DNA of 64,000 bases from UBA2199 sp964628035. GTDB taxonomy: Bacteria > Acidobacteriota > Aminicenantia > UBA2199. Below, in pieces: positions 34,119-43,344 of the stretch. A program made the translations under genes and the position numbers. The notes beneath the pieces are model-generated. The model ran no database searches, had not been told where the DNA came from, and saw nothing but the letters and a program-made list of their open reading frames with translations. Each line of letters begins with the position of its first letter. Position 1 is the stretch's first letter. The DNA lies in the NCBI GenBank assembly GCA_964628035.1, contig CAZVPI010000015.1:9473-73472 (forward strand), read 5' to 3'.

Positions 34119-34922
34119 ATGATCCAACTCGCATCGGTCCACGAGCATCCCGCCGTCGCGGCAAGCACCGCGGCCCACGTCGCCTGCCAGGATTTTTCCT
34201 TCTTCTACGGGGACAACCCGGCGGTGAAAAACGTCACCCTGGACGTCCCCTCCTTCCAGGTCACGGCCATCATCGGGCCCAGCGGCTGCGGCAAGAGCAC
34301 GCTGCTGCGTTCGATCAACCGCATGAACGACCTGATCCCCGGCGGCCGCACCGCCGGCAAGCTGCTCTTCGACGGCCAGGACATCTACGGCCCGCGCCTG
34401 GACGTTGTCGCCCTGCGCCGGCGCATCGGCATGGTCTTCCAGAAGCCAAACCCCTTTCCCAAGTCGATCTTCAACAACGTCGCCTACGGCCGCCGGTTGC
34501 ATGAAAGCCAGGACAAGGCGAAAGTCCGGGAGATCGTCGAGGCCAGCCTGCAGCGCGCCGGGCTGTGGGAGGAGGTGAAGGACCGGCTGGAGGACAACGC
34601 CCTGAGCCTGTCGGGGGGCCAGCAGCAACGCCTGTGCATCGCCCGCGCCCTGGCCGTCGAGCCCGAGGTGCTGCTGATGGACGAGCCGACCTCGGCCCTT
34701 GACCCGCGGGCCACGGCGCGCATCGAGGACCTGATCGCCGAGCTGCGCGGCCGCTACACCATCATCATCGTCACCCACAACATGCAGCAGGCGGCGCGCG
34801 TATCCGACCACACCGCTTTTCTTTACGAGGGCGACCTGATAGAATGGGGGCCGACGGCGCGCATGTTCACCAAGCCGGGCCAGAAGCGGACCGAGGATTA
34901 CATGACCGGACGCTTCGGCTGA
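34119..34922 (+). CDS. pstB: Phosphate ABC transporter ATP-binding protein
   Basis: 267 residues. Walker A GPSGCGKSTLLRSINRMND, Q-loop VFQKPNPFPKSIFNN (the PstB-specific PNPFP), signature LSGGQQQRLCIARAL, Walker B LLMDEPTSALD and the switch His in IVTHNMQQA. It powers the PstC/PstA pore. A ~17-residue N-terminal extension precedes the ABC domain. Followed 11 nt later by phoU. Confidence 0.97.
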   Translation: MIQLASVHEHPAVAASTAAHVACQDFSFFYGDNPAVKNVTLDVPSFQVTAIIGPSGCGKSTLLRSINRMNDLIPGGRTAGKLLFDGQDIYGPRLDVVALRRRIGMVFQKPNPFPKSIFNNVAYGRRLHESQDKAKVREIVEASLQRAGLWEEVKDRLEDNALSLSGGQQQRLCIARALAVEPEVLLMDEPTSALDPRATARIEDLIAELRGRYTIIIVTHNMQQAARVSDHTAFLYEGDLIEWGPTARMFTKPGQKRTEDYMTGRFG

Positions 34923-34933
34923 AGGAGGCATCC

Positions 34934-35596
34934 ATGGCCGTGCATCTGCAGAAAGAGATCGATAAGCTGAAGAAGCGCATCATCCTCTACGGCGGCATGA
35001 TCGAGAAGAACCTGGAGAGCGCCATCCGCTCCATCCAGGACAAGGACGCCGAGCTGGCGCGCCGTGTCCTGGAGACCGACGACGAGGCCGACCAGTGGGA
35101 GGTCGACACCGAGGAAGAGTGCCTCAAGATCCTGGCCCTGCACCAGCCGGTGGCCGTCGACCTGCGCTTCATCATCGCCGTGCTCAAGATCAACAACGAC
35201 CTGGAGCGCATCGGCGACGAGGCGGTCAACATCGCCGAACGCTCGCTGCGCGTCTCGCCGCTGACGCTGCCGGGCGAGGCCGTCGACTTCGCCCCCCTGT
35301 GCCGCCAGGTCCAGGAGGCGCTGCGCTCCTCGCTCGACTCCCTGGTGCGCCTGGACGCGCCGCTGGCCCACCGCGTGCGCCAGTCCGACGACGAGATCGA
35401 CGAACGCGTCCACGCCCTGTTCACGCGCCTGAAGGAGGAGATCAAGAAGCACCCCGGCGACACCGACCAGCTGGTCGAGTACCTGCGCATCTGCCGCCAC
35501 CTGGAGCGCATCGCCGACCATGCCACCAACATCGCCGAGGACGTGATCTACATGGTCGAGGGCAGCATCGTCCGCCACCGCCAGGAGACGCCGTGA
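34934..35596 (+). CDS. phoU: Phosphate signalling regulator PhoU
   Basis: 220 residues, two PhoU three-helix repeats, each with the metal-binding signature: DLERIGDEAVNIAE (~residue 91-104) and HLERIADHATNIAEDVIYM (~191-209). It links Pst transporter status to PhoR and dampens the Pho response in phosphate excess. ATG 34934 has GGAGG upstream; the longer frame from 34844 overlaps pstB and is rejected. The stop overlaps the GTG of phoB. Confidence 0.95.
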   Translation: MAVHLQKEIDKLKKRIILYGGMIEKNLESAIRSIQDKDAELARRVLETDDEADQWEVDTEEECLKILALHQPVAVDLRFIIAVLKINNDLERIGDEAVNIAERSLRVSPLTLPGEAVDFAPLCRQVQEALRSSLDSLVRLDAPLAHRVRQSDDEIDERVHALFTRLKEEIKKHPGDTDQLVEYLRICRHLERIADHATNIAEDVIYMVEGSIVRHRQETP

Positions 35597-36336
35597 GCGA
35601 AGGGCGGCAGAGGCCCGCCGGCGCGGGAGCCCGGGAAGCCGCGGCCAGGACCAAGGCGGTCGTGGCCGTCGTCGACGACGAAACCGACATTCTCGAGCTC
35701 GTGCGCCTGCATCTGGAACGGGCGGGCTTCGCCGTCCGTCCCTTCGCCGCCGCCCGGCCCCTGCTGCGCTACCTGGACAAGCACCTGCCCGACCTGCTGG
35801 TCCTGGACCTGATGCTTCCCGACGGCGACGGCCTGGAGATCTGCCAGGCGCTGAAGCGCGAGCCGCGCAGCGCCGCCCTGCCCATCCTCATCCTGACCGC
35901 CAAGGCGGAGAAGCCCGACATCGTCCTGGGACTGGAATTCGGCGCCGACGACTACCTGGTCAAGCCCTTTTCGCCCTCGGAGCTGGTGGCCCGCGTCAAG
36001 GCCATCCTGCGCCGCAGCGCCCGCCCCGGCTCCCCGGAGGGCGGCATCGTGCGCCTGGGCGACAAGCTGTCCCTCGATCCCGGCCGCCACGAAGCCCGCG
36101 TCCACGGCCGCACCGTCTCCCTGACCTCCACCGAGTTCTCCCTGCTGCTCATCCTGAGCCGCCGCCCGGGCTGGGTCTTCACCCGCGAGCAGATCCTCGA
36201 CTCCCTGTGGGGCGACGAGAAGGACGTCATCGACCGCACCGTCGACGTGCACATCCGCCACCTGCGCGAAAAGCTGGGCGACGCCGGATCGCTGATCAAG
36301 AACATCCGCGGCGTGGGCTACAAGATCGAATCATGA
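35593..36336 (+). CDS. phoB: PhoB/PhoP-type response regulator (OmpR family)
   Basis: 247 residues from GTG 35593, overlapping the phoU stop (GTGA). Receiver domain with acidic pair VVDDE (Asp28/29), phospho-Asp72 in VLDLMLPDGDG and Lys in DDYLVKPF; then an OmpR-type winged helix (VSLTSTEFSLLLILSRRPG, TVDVHIRHLREKLGD, NIRGVGYKI). A ~20-residue Ala/Arg N-terminal extension is unusual. It should bind the TTAAC-like array upstream of the operon. The next gene encodes its kinase. Confidence 0.95.
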   Translation: MSEGRQRPAGAGAREAAARTKAVVAVVDDETDILELVRLHLERAGFAVRPFAAARPLLRYLDKHLPDLLVLDLMLPDGDGLEICQALKREPRSAALPILILTAKAEKPDIVLGLEFGADDYLVKPFSPSELVARVKAILRRSARPGSPEGGIVRLGDKLSLDPGRHEARVHGRTVSLTSTEFSLLLILSRRPGWVFTREQILDSLWGDEKDVIDRTVDVHIRHLREKLGDAGSLIKNIRGVGYKIES

Positions 36337-38060
36337 GAACCAGGCTGTTCTGGAAGTTGTTCATCGGCTTCTCGCTCTTCAGCGTCGTCATGGCCCTGGC
36401 CTTCTACGGCCTGGTCATGGGCCAGGCCCGGGGCTTCTACCTGCAGGCCAAGGAGGAGTCCCTGGCCAAGCTGGGGAGCCTGGTCGGCTCCGAGCTGGCC
36501 GCCGGCTGGCCGCGACTCGATGCGGCCGCATTGCAGGCCCTGGTGGCGACGAAGGGCCGGCAAGCAGGGGTGCGCCTCACCGTCATCGATCCCCGCGGCG
36601 TCGTCCTGGCCGACTCCCTCACCGACCCCGTTGCCATGCAGAACCACGCCGACCGGCCGGAGATCGCCGCCGCCCTGTCGGGAAAATCACGATCCGAAAC
36701 CCATTTCAGCTTCACCCTGCGCGAGCGCATGATGTACCACGCCCTGCCCTTGAGCAGCGGCGGCCGGCGGGTGGCCGCCCTGCGCCTGAGCTTCTTCGTC
36801 CGCGACTTCGACCGCGAGTTCGCCCCCTGGCGCGGCCGGGTCACCCTGGTGCTGGGGCTGCTGCTGGGGATGGCGCTCCTGCTCTCGCTGCTGCTGTCCC
36901 GCAACCTGGCCCGGCCGCTGAACGAGCTGGCCGCGGCCGCCCGGGGCGTCGCCTCGGGGCGGCTGGATGCCCGCATCGACCCGCGCCGCCGCGATGAGAT
37001 CGGCCAGCTGGCCCGCGACTTCAACCGCATGGTCGAGGAGCAGGCGCGCCTGCTCGAGGAGATGCGCCTCGGCCGCCAGGAACTGGAGACCGTCCTGGCG
37101 TCGCTGGCGGACGGGCTGCTGGTCCTCGACGGCCGGGAGCGGATCGTGCGCGCCGGGCCGAGCTTCTGCCGCCTGGCCGGCGACGATAACCCCGTGGGCA
37201 AGCCGTTCTGGGAGGTCCTGCGCCATGCCGAGTTCGCCGATCTGGTGCGTCGCGCCGCCGCCGCCAGCCTGCACGCCGAACTGGAGATCGGCGGCCGCGG
37301 CTATTTCGTCACGCTGGCGCCGCTGCCCGACGGCCGGGGCACGGTCGTCACCTTCCACGACCTGTCCGACTCGCGGCGCCTGGCCCGGCAGAAGAAGGAC
37401 TTGGTGGCTTCCGTCTCCCACGAGCTGCGTACGCCGCTGACGGCCATCAAGGGCTATGCCGAAACGCTGCTGGAGGGGGCCGCCGGCGACGAGCGCCGCT
37501 ACCTGGAGGTGATCGCGCGCAACACCGACCGCCTCATCGAGATGGTCGGCGACCTGCTGACACTCTCCGAGCTGGAGGAGCGGGGCAGGCGCCTGGAGCT
37601 CGGGCCGATCGACTGGGCCGGCCTGCTGCAGGACGTGGCGGCCCTGTTCGAGAAGCGGGTGCGCGAAAAGGGGCTCGAGCTGCGCCTGCAGCCTCCGCCG
37701 GCCGGCGAGGCGGCCCGCTTCCGCGGCGACCGCTTCCGTCTCGAGCAGATGCTGGTCAACCTGCTGGACAACGCCGTCAAGTACACCGAAAAGGGCGCCA
37801 TCGCCGTGCGCGTCGCCGTCGAGGCGGAACGGCTGGTGCTGGAAGTCCGCGACAGCGGCGCCGGCATCGCCTCCGAGCACCTGGAGCGCATCTTCGAGCG
37901 CTTCTATGTCGCCGACCCGGCCCGTTCGCGGCAGACGGGCGGCACCGGGCTGGGCCTGGCCATCGTCAAGCACATCGTCCGGCTCCACGGCGGCGAGATC
38001 GCCGTGCAGAGCAGGCCCGGCGCGGGCACCCTCTTCACCGTCCGTCTGCCCCTGGGCTGA
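36333..38060 (+). CDS. phoR: PhoR-type sensor histidine kinase
   Basis: 575 residues, ATG 36333 overlapping the phoB stop. TM1 (LFWKLFIGFSLFSVVMALAF), a ~130-residue periplasmic part, TM2 (VTLVLGLLLGMALLLSLLLS), HAMP, a PAS-like region, HisKA with phospho-His363 in ASVSHELRTPLTAIKGYAE, and HATPase with N-box NLLDNAVKY, G1 DSGAGI and G2 GGTGLGLAIVKHIV. It phosphorylates PhoB under phosphate limitation. Unlike E. coli PhoR it has a real periplasmic domain, closer to the PhoR of Gram-positives. Confidence 0.93.
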   Translation: MRTRLFWKLFIGFSLFSVVMALAFYGLVMGQARGFYLQAKEESLAKLGSLVGSELAAGWPRLDAAALQALVATKGRQAGVRLTVIDPRGVVLADSLTDPVAMQNHADRPEIAAALSGKSRSETHFSFTLRERMMYHALPLSSGGRRVAALRLSFFVRDFDREFAPWRGRVTLVLGLLLGMALLLSLLLSRNLARPLNELAAAARGVASGRLDARIDPRRRDEIGQLARDFNRMVEEQARLLEEMRLGRQELETVLASLADGLLVLDGRERIVRAGPSFCRLAGDDNPVGKPFWEVLRHAEFADLVRRAAAASLHAELEIGGRGYFVTLAPLPDGRGTVVTFHDLSDSRRLARQKKDLVASVSHELRTPLTAIKGYAETLLEGAAGDERRYLEVIARNTDRLIEMVGDLLTLSELEERGRRLELGPIDWAGLLQDVAALFEKRVREKGLELRLQPPPAGEAARFRGDRFRLEQMLVNLLDNAVKYTEKGAIAVRVAVEAERLVLEVRDSGAGIASEHLERIFERFYVADPARSRQTGGTGLGLAIVKHIVRLHGGEIAVQSRPGAGTLFTVRLPLG

Positions 38061-38085
38061 AAACCCGGACAGTTCCCGCTGCGTG

Positions 38086-38114
38086 TTGAAAAGCGCCGCT
38101 TCTTGCACTATCAT
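38086..38114 (+). promoter_or_regulatory. Sigma70-type promoter of the binding-protein/sensor-kinase operon
   Basis: TTGAAA (38086-38091), 17-nt spacer, TATCAT (38109-38114). The -10 ends 8 nt before ATG 38123, no Shine-Dalgarno: near-leaderless mRNA. Confidence 0.65.
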
Positions 38115-38122
38115 CTTGGGTA

Positions 38123-39613
38123 ATGAGATTGACGGCGCTGCTGACGATGGTGCTGCTGGCGGCCCTGCCCGCCCCCGGCGCCGACGACATCCTCATCTAC
38201 CTGAGGCCCGCCGACGCCATCAACCTTAACCCCTGGCAGGCCGACGACTTCTACTCCAACGAGGTCGCCGCCAACCTGTTCGAGGGGCTGGTGCGCTTCC
38301 AGAGGAACTCCGTCGCCGTCGAACCCTGCCTGGCCGTCTCCTGGAAGATCGGCGACCAGGGCCGCCTCTGGCAGTTCACCCTGCGCCACGGCGTGCGCTT
38401 CCACGACGGCACGCCCTTCGACGCCCAGGCGGTGGTCCATTCCTTCCAATGCCGCCTGCGGTTGGGGCAGACGGCCTACCAGCGCCTGAGCGTTCTCTTT
38501 TCCTACATCAAGAGCGTGCGTGCGCTGGGATCGCACCAGGTGGAGATCCTCCTCGACCGCCCCTACGCCCCCTTCCTCGTCGCCCTGGCCGACTCGGCCG
38601 CCTTCATCCAGCCGCCGGCCTCGACCCAGCCGTCGTTCAAGCCCGTCGGCACCGGGCCCTTCCGCCTGGCCGGTTGGTCCAGGAACCGCTCGCTGATCCT
38701 GACCCGCTTCGAGGCCTACTGGGGCGAGAAACCCGGGGTGGAGAAGGTGATCTTCAAGAGGATGCCCGATTCCCTGGGCCGGCTGCTGCAGATCCGCAAC
38801 GGCAGCGCCGACCTGACCGCCATCCAGTCGGGGAAGGAATACTCCGAGCTCTCCCTGCGCGGCGATATCCGCATCCTCAGCAACCCCTCCCTGTCCACCC
38901 ATTACCTTGGCTTCAACACCCGCCGCCCTCCTTTCGACCGCGTGGCGGTGCGCTCGGCCGTGCGCCACCTCATCCCCAAGGGGAACATGGTCAAGAAGAT
39001 CTTCCAGAACCTGGCGCAGCCGGCGCTTGCGCCCCTGCCGCCGTCCATGCTGCCCCAGGAAGAGATCGAGGAGCGCTTCGACCCGGCCGCCGCCCGCCAG
39101 CTGCTGCGAGCGGCCGGCCTGGGCAGAGGCTTCTCCTGCTCGCTCTATTTCGCCGAGGGCCAGCCCGGCATCCAGGAGCTCGTCGACCTGCTGGCGCTCA
39201 TGGCCCGCAACTCCGGCATCACCGTGCGCAAGGTGCGCATGCCGTTCTCCGAACTGGTCAAGGCCGCCAGCCGCGGCGAGCACGACATGCTGATCCTGGG
39301 CTGGTCCTCCGGCCCTGACCCCGATTTTTTCCTCACTCCGCTGTTCACCCTGACCCCGGGCAACCGCAACCGCTTTTTCTACGACAACCCGGAGCTGGCC
39401 CGCCTGCTCGACCGCGGCCAGGTCACGCGCGAAGGACCCGAGCGCCAGCGCATCTATCTGGAGGCGCTGGACATCCTGCGCAAGGACGTCCCCTGGGTGC
39501 CGCTCTTCCATCTGATCGACAACCTCGCCTGCCGCCGCAGCGTCACCGGCCTTTTCTTCACGCCCCTGGGGCAGGTGATCTTCCGCGAAGCCAAAAAGGA
39601 GCCCGTGAAATGA
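38123..39613 (+). CDS. Extracellular solute-binding protein family 5 (peptide/nickel type), first copy
   Basis: 496 residues. Short signal peptide (MRLTALLTMVLLAALPAPGA), then the SBP_bac_5 fold: INLNPWQADDFYSNEVAANL, FEGLVRFQ, LRHGVRFHDGTPFDAQAVVHS (family signature) and FKPVGTGPFRLAGW. Such proteins bind oligopeptides, heme or metals in the periplasm for ABC import. No permease or ATPase gene accompanies it; a second binding protein and a sensor kinase follow with overlapping start/stop codons. It may feed a distant transporter or act as the kinase's ligand receptor. No lipobox cysteine seen. Confidence 0.88.
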   Translation: MRLTALLTMVLLAALPAPGADDILIYLRPADAINLNPWQADDFYSNEVAANLFEGLVRFQRNSVAVEPCLAVSWKIGDQGRLWQFTLRHGVRFHDGTPFDAQAVVHSFQCRLRLGQTAYQRLSVLFSYIKSVRALGSHQVEILLDRPYAPFLVALADSAAFIQPPASTQPSFKPVGTGPFRLAGWSRNRSLILTRFEAYWGEKPGVEKVIFKRMPDSLGRLLQIRNGSADLTAIQSGKEYSELSLRGDIRILSNPSLSTHYLGFNTRRPPFDRVAVRSAVRHLIPKGNMVKKIFQNLAQPALAPLPPSMLPQEEIEERFDPAAARQLLRAAGLGRGFSCSLYFAEGQPGIQELVDLLALMARNSGITVRKVRMPFSELVKAASRGEHDMLILGWSSGPDPDFFLTPLFTLTPGNRNRFFYDNPELARLLDRGQVTREGPERQRIYLEALDILRKDVPWVPLFHLIDNLACRRSVTGLFFTPLGQVIFREAKKEPVK

Positions 39614-41145
39614 AACTATTCCGCATCGGCCGGACGCTTCCGGCCCTGCTGCTGTGCCTGGCGGCGCCCCTGGCCGCCGCCAACACGGTGCGCGGCGGCA
39701 GCATCGCCGAGCCCCTCACCCTGGACCCGGCCCGCGCCTGGGACGACACCTCCGCCTTCTACGTCGCCAACCTGTACGACACCCTGGTGCGCTTCAACCC
39801 GCGCAGCCTGCGCATCGAGCCGCACCTGGCCAGCCGCTGGCAGACCAGTCCCGACGGCCTGACCTGGACCTTCCATCTGCGCCGCAACGTGCGCTTCCAC
39901 GACGGCACGCCCTTCGATGCCGACGCCGTGGTCTTCAGCTTCCGGCGGCAGATGGACCCGGCCAACCCCAAGCGCCGCGAGGAATTCCCGCTCTTCCACG
40001 AGATTTTCACCCTGCTGGCCGAGGTGCGCCGGCTCGACGCCCAGCGCGTGCAGTTCGTCCTGCAGGAGCCCTTCTTTCCCTTCCTGGCCGCGCTGACCTC
40101 CGATTGCGCCGCCATCGTCTCGCCCGCCGCCGTCGCCAGGCACGGCGCCGACTTCGCCCGCCGGCCGGTGGGCACCGGCCCCTACAAGCTGGACTCCTGG
40201 CTGCCGGGCAAGCGCCTGGTGCTGGCGGCGAACCCCGGCTACTGGCGCGGCCGGCCGAAGATCGACGAGTACGTCGACACCGTCGAAACCCAGGCCGAGC
40301 TGCTGGGCAGGCATTTCGAGGAGGGAAGGATCGACATCCTGACCACCTACTCCATCTCCAGAATGGCTTCCTACCGCAAGAAGGACTGGGTGCGCATCAG
40401 TTCCGAGCCCCTGTACTCGGTGACCTTCCTGGTGATCAACTCCTCGCGGCCGGCCCTGGGCAGCCGGGCCGTGCGCCAGGCCCTGGCCCACGCCTGGGAT
40501 CCGCGCTTCCTGAAGCTGGTTTTCCAGGACCACGTGTTGCCCATCCAGACGCTGCTGCCGCCCGGCCTGGTCCCCTCCGACGCCGCGGCCAAGCCGGCCC
40601 TGGGCTTCTCCCTGGACAAGACCCGCCAACTGCTCCGCCAGGAGGGCTGGAAGGCCGATCGGCCGCTGGAGATGCTGGTGAACCGCCAGGAAGGCCTCTT
40701 CTTCCAGGTGCTCACCATGTACGCGCGCAACCTGAAGCAGGCCGGCGTGCAGCTGCGCCTCACCCGCCTCGATGCAGGCGAATACGCCCGGCGCGTGGCG
40801 GCCAACGACTACGACCTGGCCTACTCGAGCTGGATCGCCGACTATCCCGATCCCGACAGCATGCTCTACCCGATCCTGTCCAGCGAGCTCGAGCAGCAGG
40901 GCTTCGCCACCGCCGCCAGCAGCCGGCGCCGCGACCTGCAGCAGCGGCTGGTCGGCGCCCGCCGCGAAAGCGATCCCCGCCGGCGCCTGCGCACCTACCT
41001 GGAGATCGACCGCGCCCTGGTCAACGACGGCCTGGTCCTGCCCGTCTACCAGGCCAAGCGCGTCATCCTCTTCAACCGCAAGCTGGGCGGCATCGGGCCC
41101 AACCCCCTGGGCAAGCTGCTGCTCTATGACCTGCAGGCGCCATGA
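39610..41145 (+). CDS. Extracellular solute-binding protein family 5 (peptide/nickel type), second copy
   Basis: 511 residues, ATG 39610 overlapping the previous stop. Signal peptide IGRTLPALLLCLAAPLAAAN, then GGSIAEPLTLDPARAWDDTS, LYDTLVRFN, LRRNVRFHDGTPFDADAVVFS and RRPVGTGPYKLDSW. It is a divergent paralogue of the upstream gene, so the pair could recognise two ligands or form alternate receptors. The stop overlaps the kinase start by ATGA (41142-41145). Confidence 0.88.
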   Translation: MKLFRIGRTLPALLLCLAAPLAAANTVRGGSIAEPLTLDPARAWDDTSAFYVANLYDTLVRFNPRSLRIEPHLASRWQTSPDGLTWTFHLRRNVRFHDGTPFDADAVVFSFRRQMDPANPKRREEFPLFHEIFTLLAEVRRLDAQRVQFVLQEPFFPFLAALTSDCAAIVSPAAVARHGADFARRPVGTGPYKLDSWLPGKRLVLAANPGYWRGRPKIDEYVDTVETQAELLGRHFEEGRIDILTTYSISRMASYRKKDWVRISSEPLYSVTFLVINSSRPALGSRAVRQALAHAWDPRFLKLVFQDHVLPIQTLLPPGLVPSDAAAKPALGFSLDKTRQLLRQEGWKADRPLEMLVNRQEGLFFQVLTMYARNLKQAGVQLRLTRLDAGEYARRVAANDYDLAYSSWIADYPDPDSMLYPILSSELEQQGFATAASSRRRDLQQRLVGARRESDPRRRLRTYLEIDRALVNDGLVLPVYQAKRVILFNRKLGGIGPNPLGKLLLYDLQAP

Positions 41146-43256
41146 AGATCCGCACCAAGCTGCTGCTGTCGCTGATCTTCGTCGCCGTCGTGTCGATCGT
41201 CCTCTCGCTCAACTTCGCGATCCTGTCCATCTCCAAGCGCTACGAGCGGACCGCCCGCGAGCAGGCCGCCGGCGCCCGCAAGGCGGCCGAGAACGTGTTC
41301 CTGGAGAACCTGGGCGATCTGGTGCGCAAGGCCCTGTTCCTGTCGGAGTTGAAGGAGGTCATCGAGAACACGGAGAACCTGGACGAGCTGGCCATGGCGC
41401 TGGAGTTCAAGAACTTCTTTTTCTCCAACACCAACATCAAGATCCTCAATCCCGCCAACCGCATCTCGCTCAGCCACGACAACGCCTCGTCCAGCACCAT
41501 CTCGCCGACCAACCAGGACAAGGTGCCGCTGCTGAACAGCCGCCGCGACCCGCTCATACGCGACGCCGGCGTCTTCCTGGTCGATGGCCGCCTGTGCCTG
41601 GCCGCCATTTCCCCCATCATCGACCAGGAAACCTTCGGCCTGAAGGGCTTCACCCTGCTGGAGATCCCCTTCAACCTGGAGTTCGCCGACCAGATCAAGG
41701 AGAAGAGCAAGGCCGAGATCCTGCTCTACGTCGAGGGCCGCCCCTTCACCTCCACCCTCACCGACGAGGACGGCGACATGGTCTTCCCGGCGCCGGCCCT
41801 GCTGCGCGCGCACGAGGCGGTGCGCCTCCTGCCCGGCGGCGACCGTTACCTGATCGAGTCCTTCGCCGTGGAGGACTTCCACAAGAAGCCGGTGGGCGAG
41901 ATCTTCATCGGCGTCGACATCGAGAACATCCTGGCCGCCAAGCAGGTCAGCATCGCCAGCCTGCTGTACCTGTCGCTGCTGATCGGCCTGATCGTCATCG
42001 TGACCAGCTTCCTGCTGGGGCGCCGCCTGGCCTCCCCGATCGACACCCTGGCCCGCGGCGCCGAGGCCATCGCCGCCGGCAATTACGACGTGCACATGCC
42101 GCTGCACTCCCGGGACGAGATCGGCGGGCTGGCCAACGCCTTCAACAAGATGTCGGAATCGCTGAAGGTCCAGCGCGACGAGATCCGCGAGCTGCAGCAG
42201 TTCTTCGCCAGCATCGTCGAGCACTCGCCGTCGGCCATCGTCATCGGCAACGAGAGCGCCGAGGGCATCGCCATGAACCCCGCGGCCGAGAAGCTGCTGG
42301 GGCGTTCCCTGGAGGAGATCAAGGGCCGGCCGCTGTTCGAGGCGCTGCCGGCCTTCGCGCCGCTGAAGGACGACTACGTCAAGGTCCTGCTCAGCGGCAC
42401 GCCCCGCTTCCATGACAACTATTCGCTGGTCAGCGAGAGCGAGGGGGAAAGAACCCTGCGCCTGACCCTGTACAAGATCCCGCTGGCCAACACCCAGGCG
42501 GCGGTGCTGCAGTTCGAGGACATCAGCGAAAAGTTCGAGCTCGAGGAGCGCCTGGTCCACGCCCAGAAGCTCGGCACCCTCGGCGAGCTCCTCAGCCGCT
42601 TCACCCATGAGTTCAACAACCTGATGACCAGCCTGCTGGGACACCTGAACCTGCTCAAGCGCGACATGGGCGAGCGGCATCCCCTGGCCAAGCGCGCCCA
42701 GCTGATCGAGGACGTGGCCCTGCGCGCCCACGCCCTGGGCAAGGACATCTTGGATTTTTCGCGCCGTGAAAAGCTGAAACGGGAGGCGCTGAACGTCCGC
42801 GACTCGGTCGAGACGGTGCTCAACCTGCTGGGCAAGACCGTGCTCAAGCGCATCGAGGTGGAGAACACCGTCGCCGGCGGCGACCTGACCGTGCTGATGA
42901 ACCGCGAGAAGCTCCTGCTGGCGCTGTTCAACATCCTCATCAACGCCAAGGACGCCATCCTCGAGGCCGGGCGCGAACAGGGGCTGATCCGCATCAGCGC
43001 CGACCGCGTCTTCGAGCATCGCACGCAGCGCAACTACGTGCGCATCCGCATCAGCGACAACGGCAACGGCATCGACGACAAGATCCTCGGCAGGATCTTC
43101 GAGCCCTACTTCACCACCAAGGGCCAGAAGGGGACCGGCCAGGGGCTGACCACGGTCAAGGAGATCGTCGAGGAGAACTCGGGCTGGATCGAGATCGAGG
43201 CCAAGAAGGGGATCGGCACCTCCTTCATCCTGTTCCTGCCCGAGCATGCGCTGTAA
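41142..43256 (+). CDS. Membrane sensor histidine kinase coupled to two binding proteins
   Basis: 704 residues. TM1 (LLLSLIFVAVVSIVLSLNFA), a ~240-residue periplasmic domain likely of Cache type (VFLVDGRLCLAAISPII), TM2 at ~269-291, HAMP (RLASPIDTLARGAEAIAAGN), a PAS region (IVEHSPSAIVIGNES), an NtrB-like His box LSRFTHEFNNLMTSLLGHL (His489), then HATPase (NILINAKDAI, DNGNGIDDKI, KGTGQGLTTVKEIV). The His box and HATPase style are those of NtrB/HWE-like kinases that often pair with sigma54 activators. No response regulator lies next to it. Coupling to two solute-binding genes suggests the binding proteins present ligand to its periplasmic domain. Confidence 0.9.
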   Translation: MKIRTKLLLSLIFVAVVSIVLSLNFAILSISKRYERTAREQAAGARKAAENVFLENLGDLVRKALFLSELKEVIENTENLDELAMALEFKNFFFSNTNIKILNPANRISLSHDNASSSTISPTNQDKVPLLNSRRDPLIRDAGVFLVDGRLCLAAISPIIDQETFGLKGFTLLEIPFNLEFADQIKEKSKAEILLYVEGRPFTSTLTDEDGDMVFPAPALLRAHEAVRLLPGGDRYLIESFAVEDFHKKPVGEIFIGVDIENILAAKQVSIASLLYLSLLIGLIVIVTSFLLGRRLASPIDTLARGAEAIAAGNYDVHMPLHSRDEIGGLANAFNKMSESLKVQRDEIRELQQFFASIVEHSPSAIVIGNESAEGIAMNPAAEKLLGRSLEEIKGRPLFEALPAFAPLKDDYVKVLLSGTPRFHDNYSLVSESEGERTLRLTLYKIPLANTQAAVLQFEDISEKFELEERLVHAQKLGTLGELLSRFTHEFNNLMTSLLGHLNLLKRDMGERHPLAKRAQLIEDVALRAHALGKDILDFSRREKLKREALNVRDSVETVLNLLGKTVLKRIEVENTVAGGDLTVLMNREKLLLALFNILINAKDAILEAGREQGLIRISADRVFEHRTQRNYVRIRISDNGNGIDDKILGRIFEPYFTTKGQKGTGQGLTTVKEIVEENSGWIEIEAKKGIGTSFILFLPEHAL

Positions 43257-43261
43257 TCCCG

Positions 43262-43283
43262 CGTGACGCGTCAAGGGTCACGG
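43262..43283. repeat. GTGACGCGTCA-type repeat 3' of the sensor kinase
   Basis: Contains CGTGACGCGTCA (43262-43273), identical to 50733-50744, followed by an inverted GTCAC. It sits 6 nt after the kinase stop codon. Confidence 0.55.
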
Positions 43284-43306
43284 GAGATTCGTCCAGGGGC
43301 CGAAAA

Positions 43307-43335
43307 TTGACTTTGCCCCGTGAAACCGGTACCAT
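43307..43335 (+). promoter_or_regulatory. Sigma70-type promoter of the flippase-like gene
   Basis: TTGACT (43307-43312), 17-nt spacer, TACCAT (43330-43335); the -10 ends 9 nt before ATG 43345, with no Shine-Dalgarno. Confidence 0.6.
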
Positions 43336-43344
43336 GCGCTGTAG

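Noticed and set aside
34844..34933. Longer PhoU starting at 34844
   Set aside because: The extension overlaps pstB and has no PhoU similarity; ATG 34934 has a strong Shine-Dalgarno.
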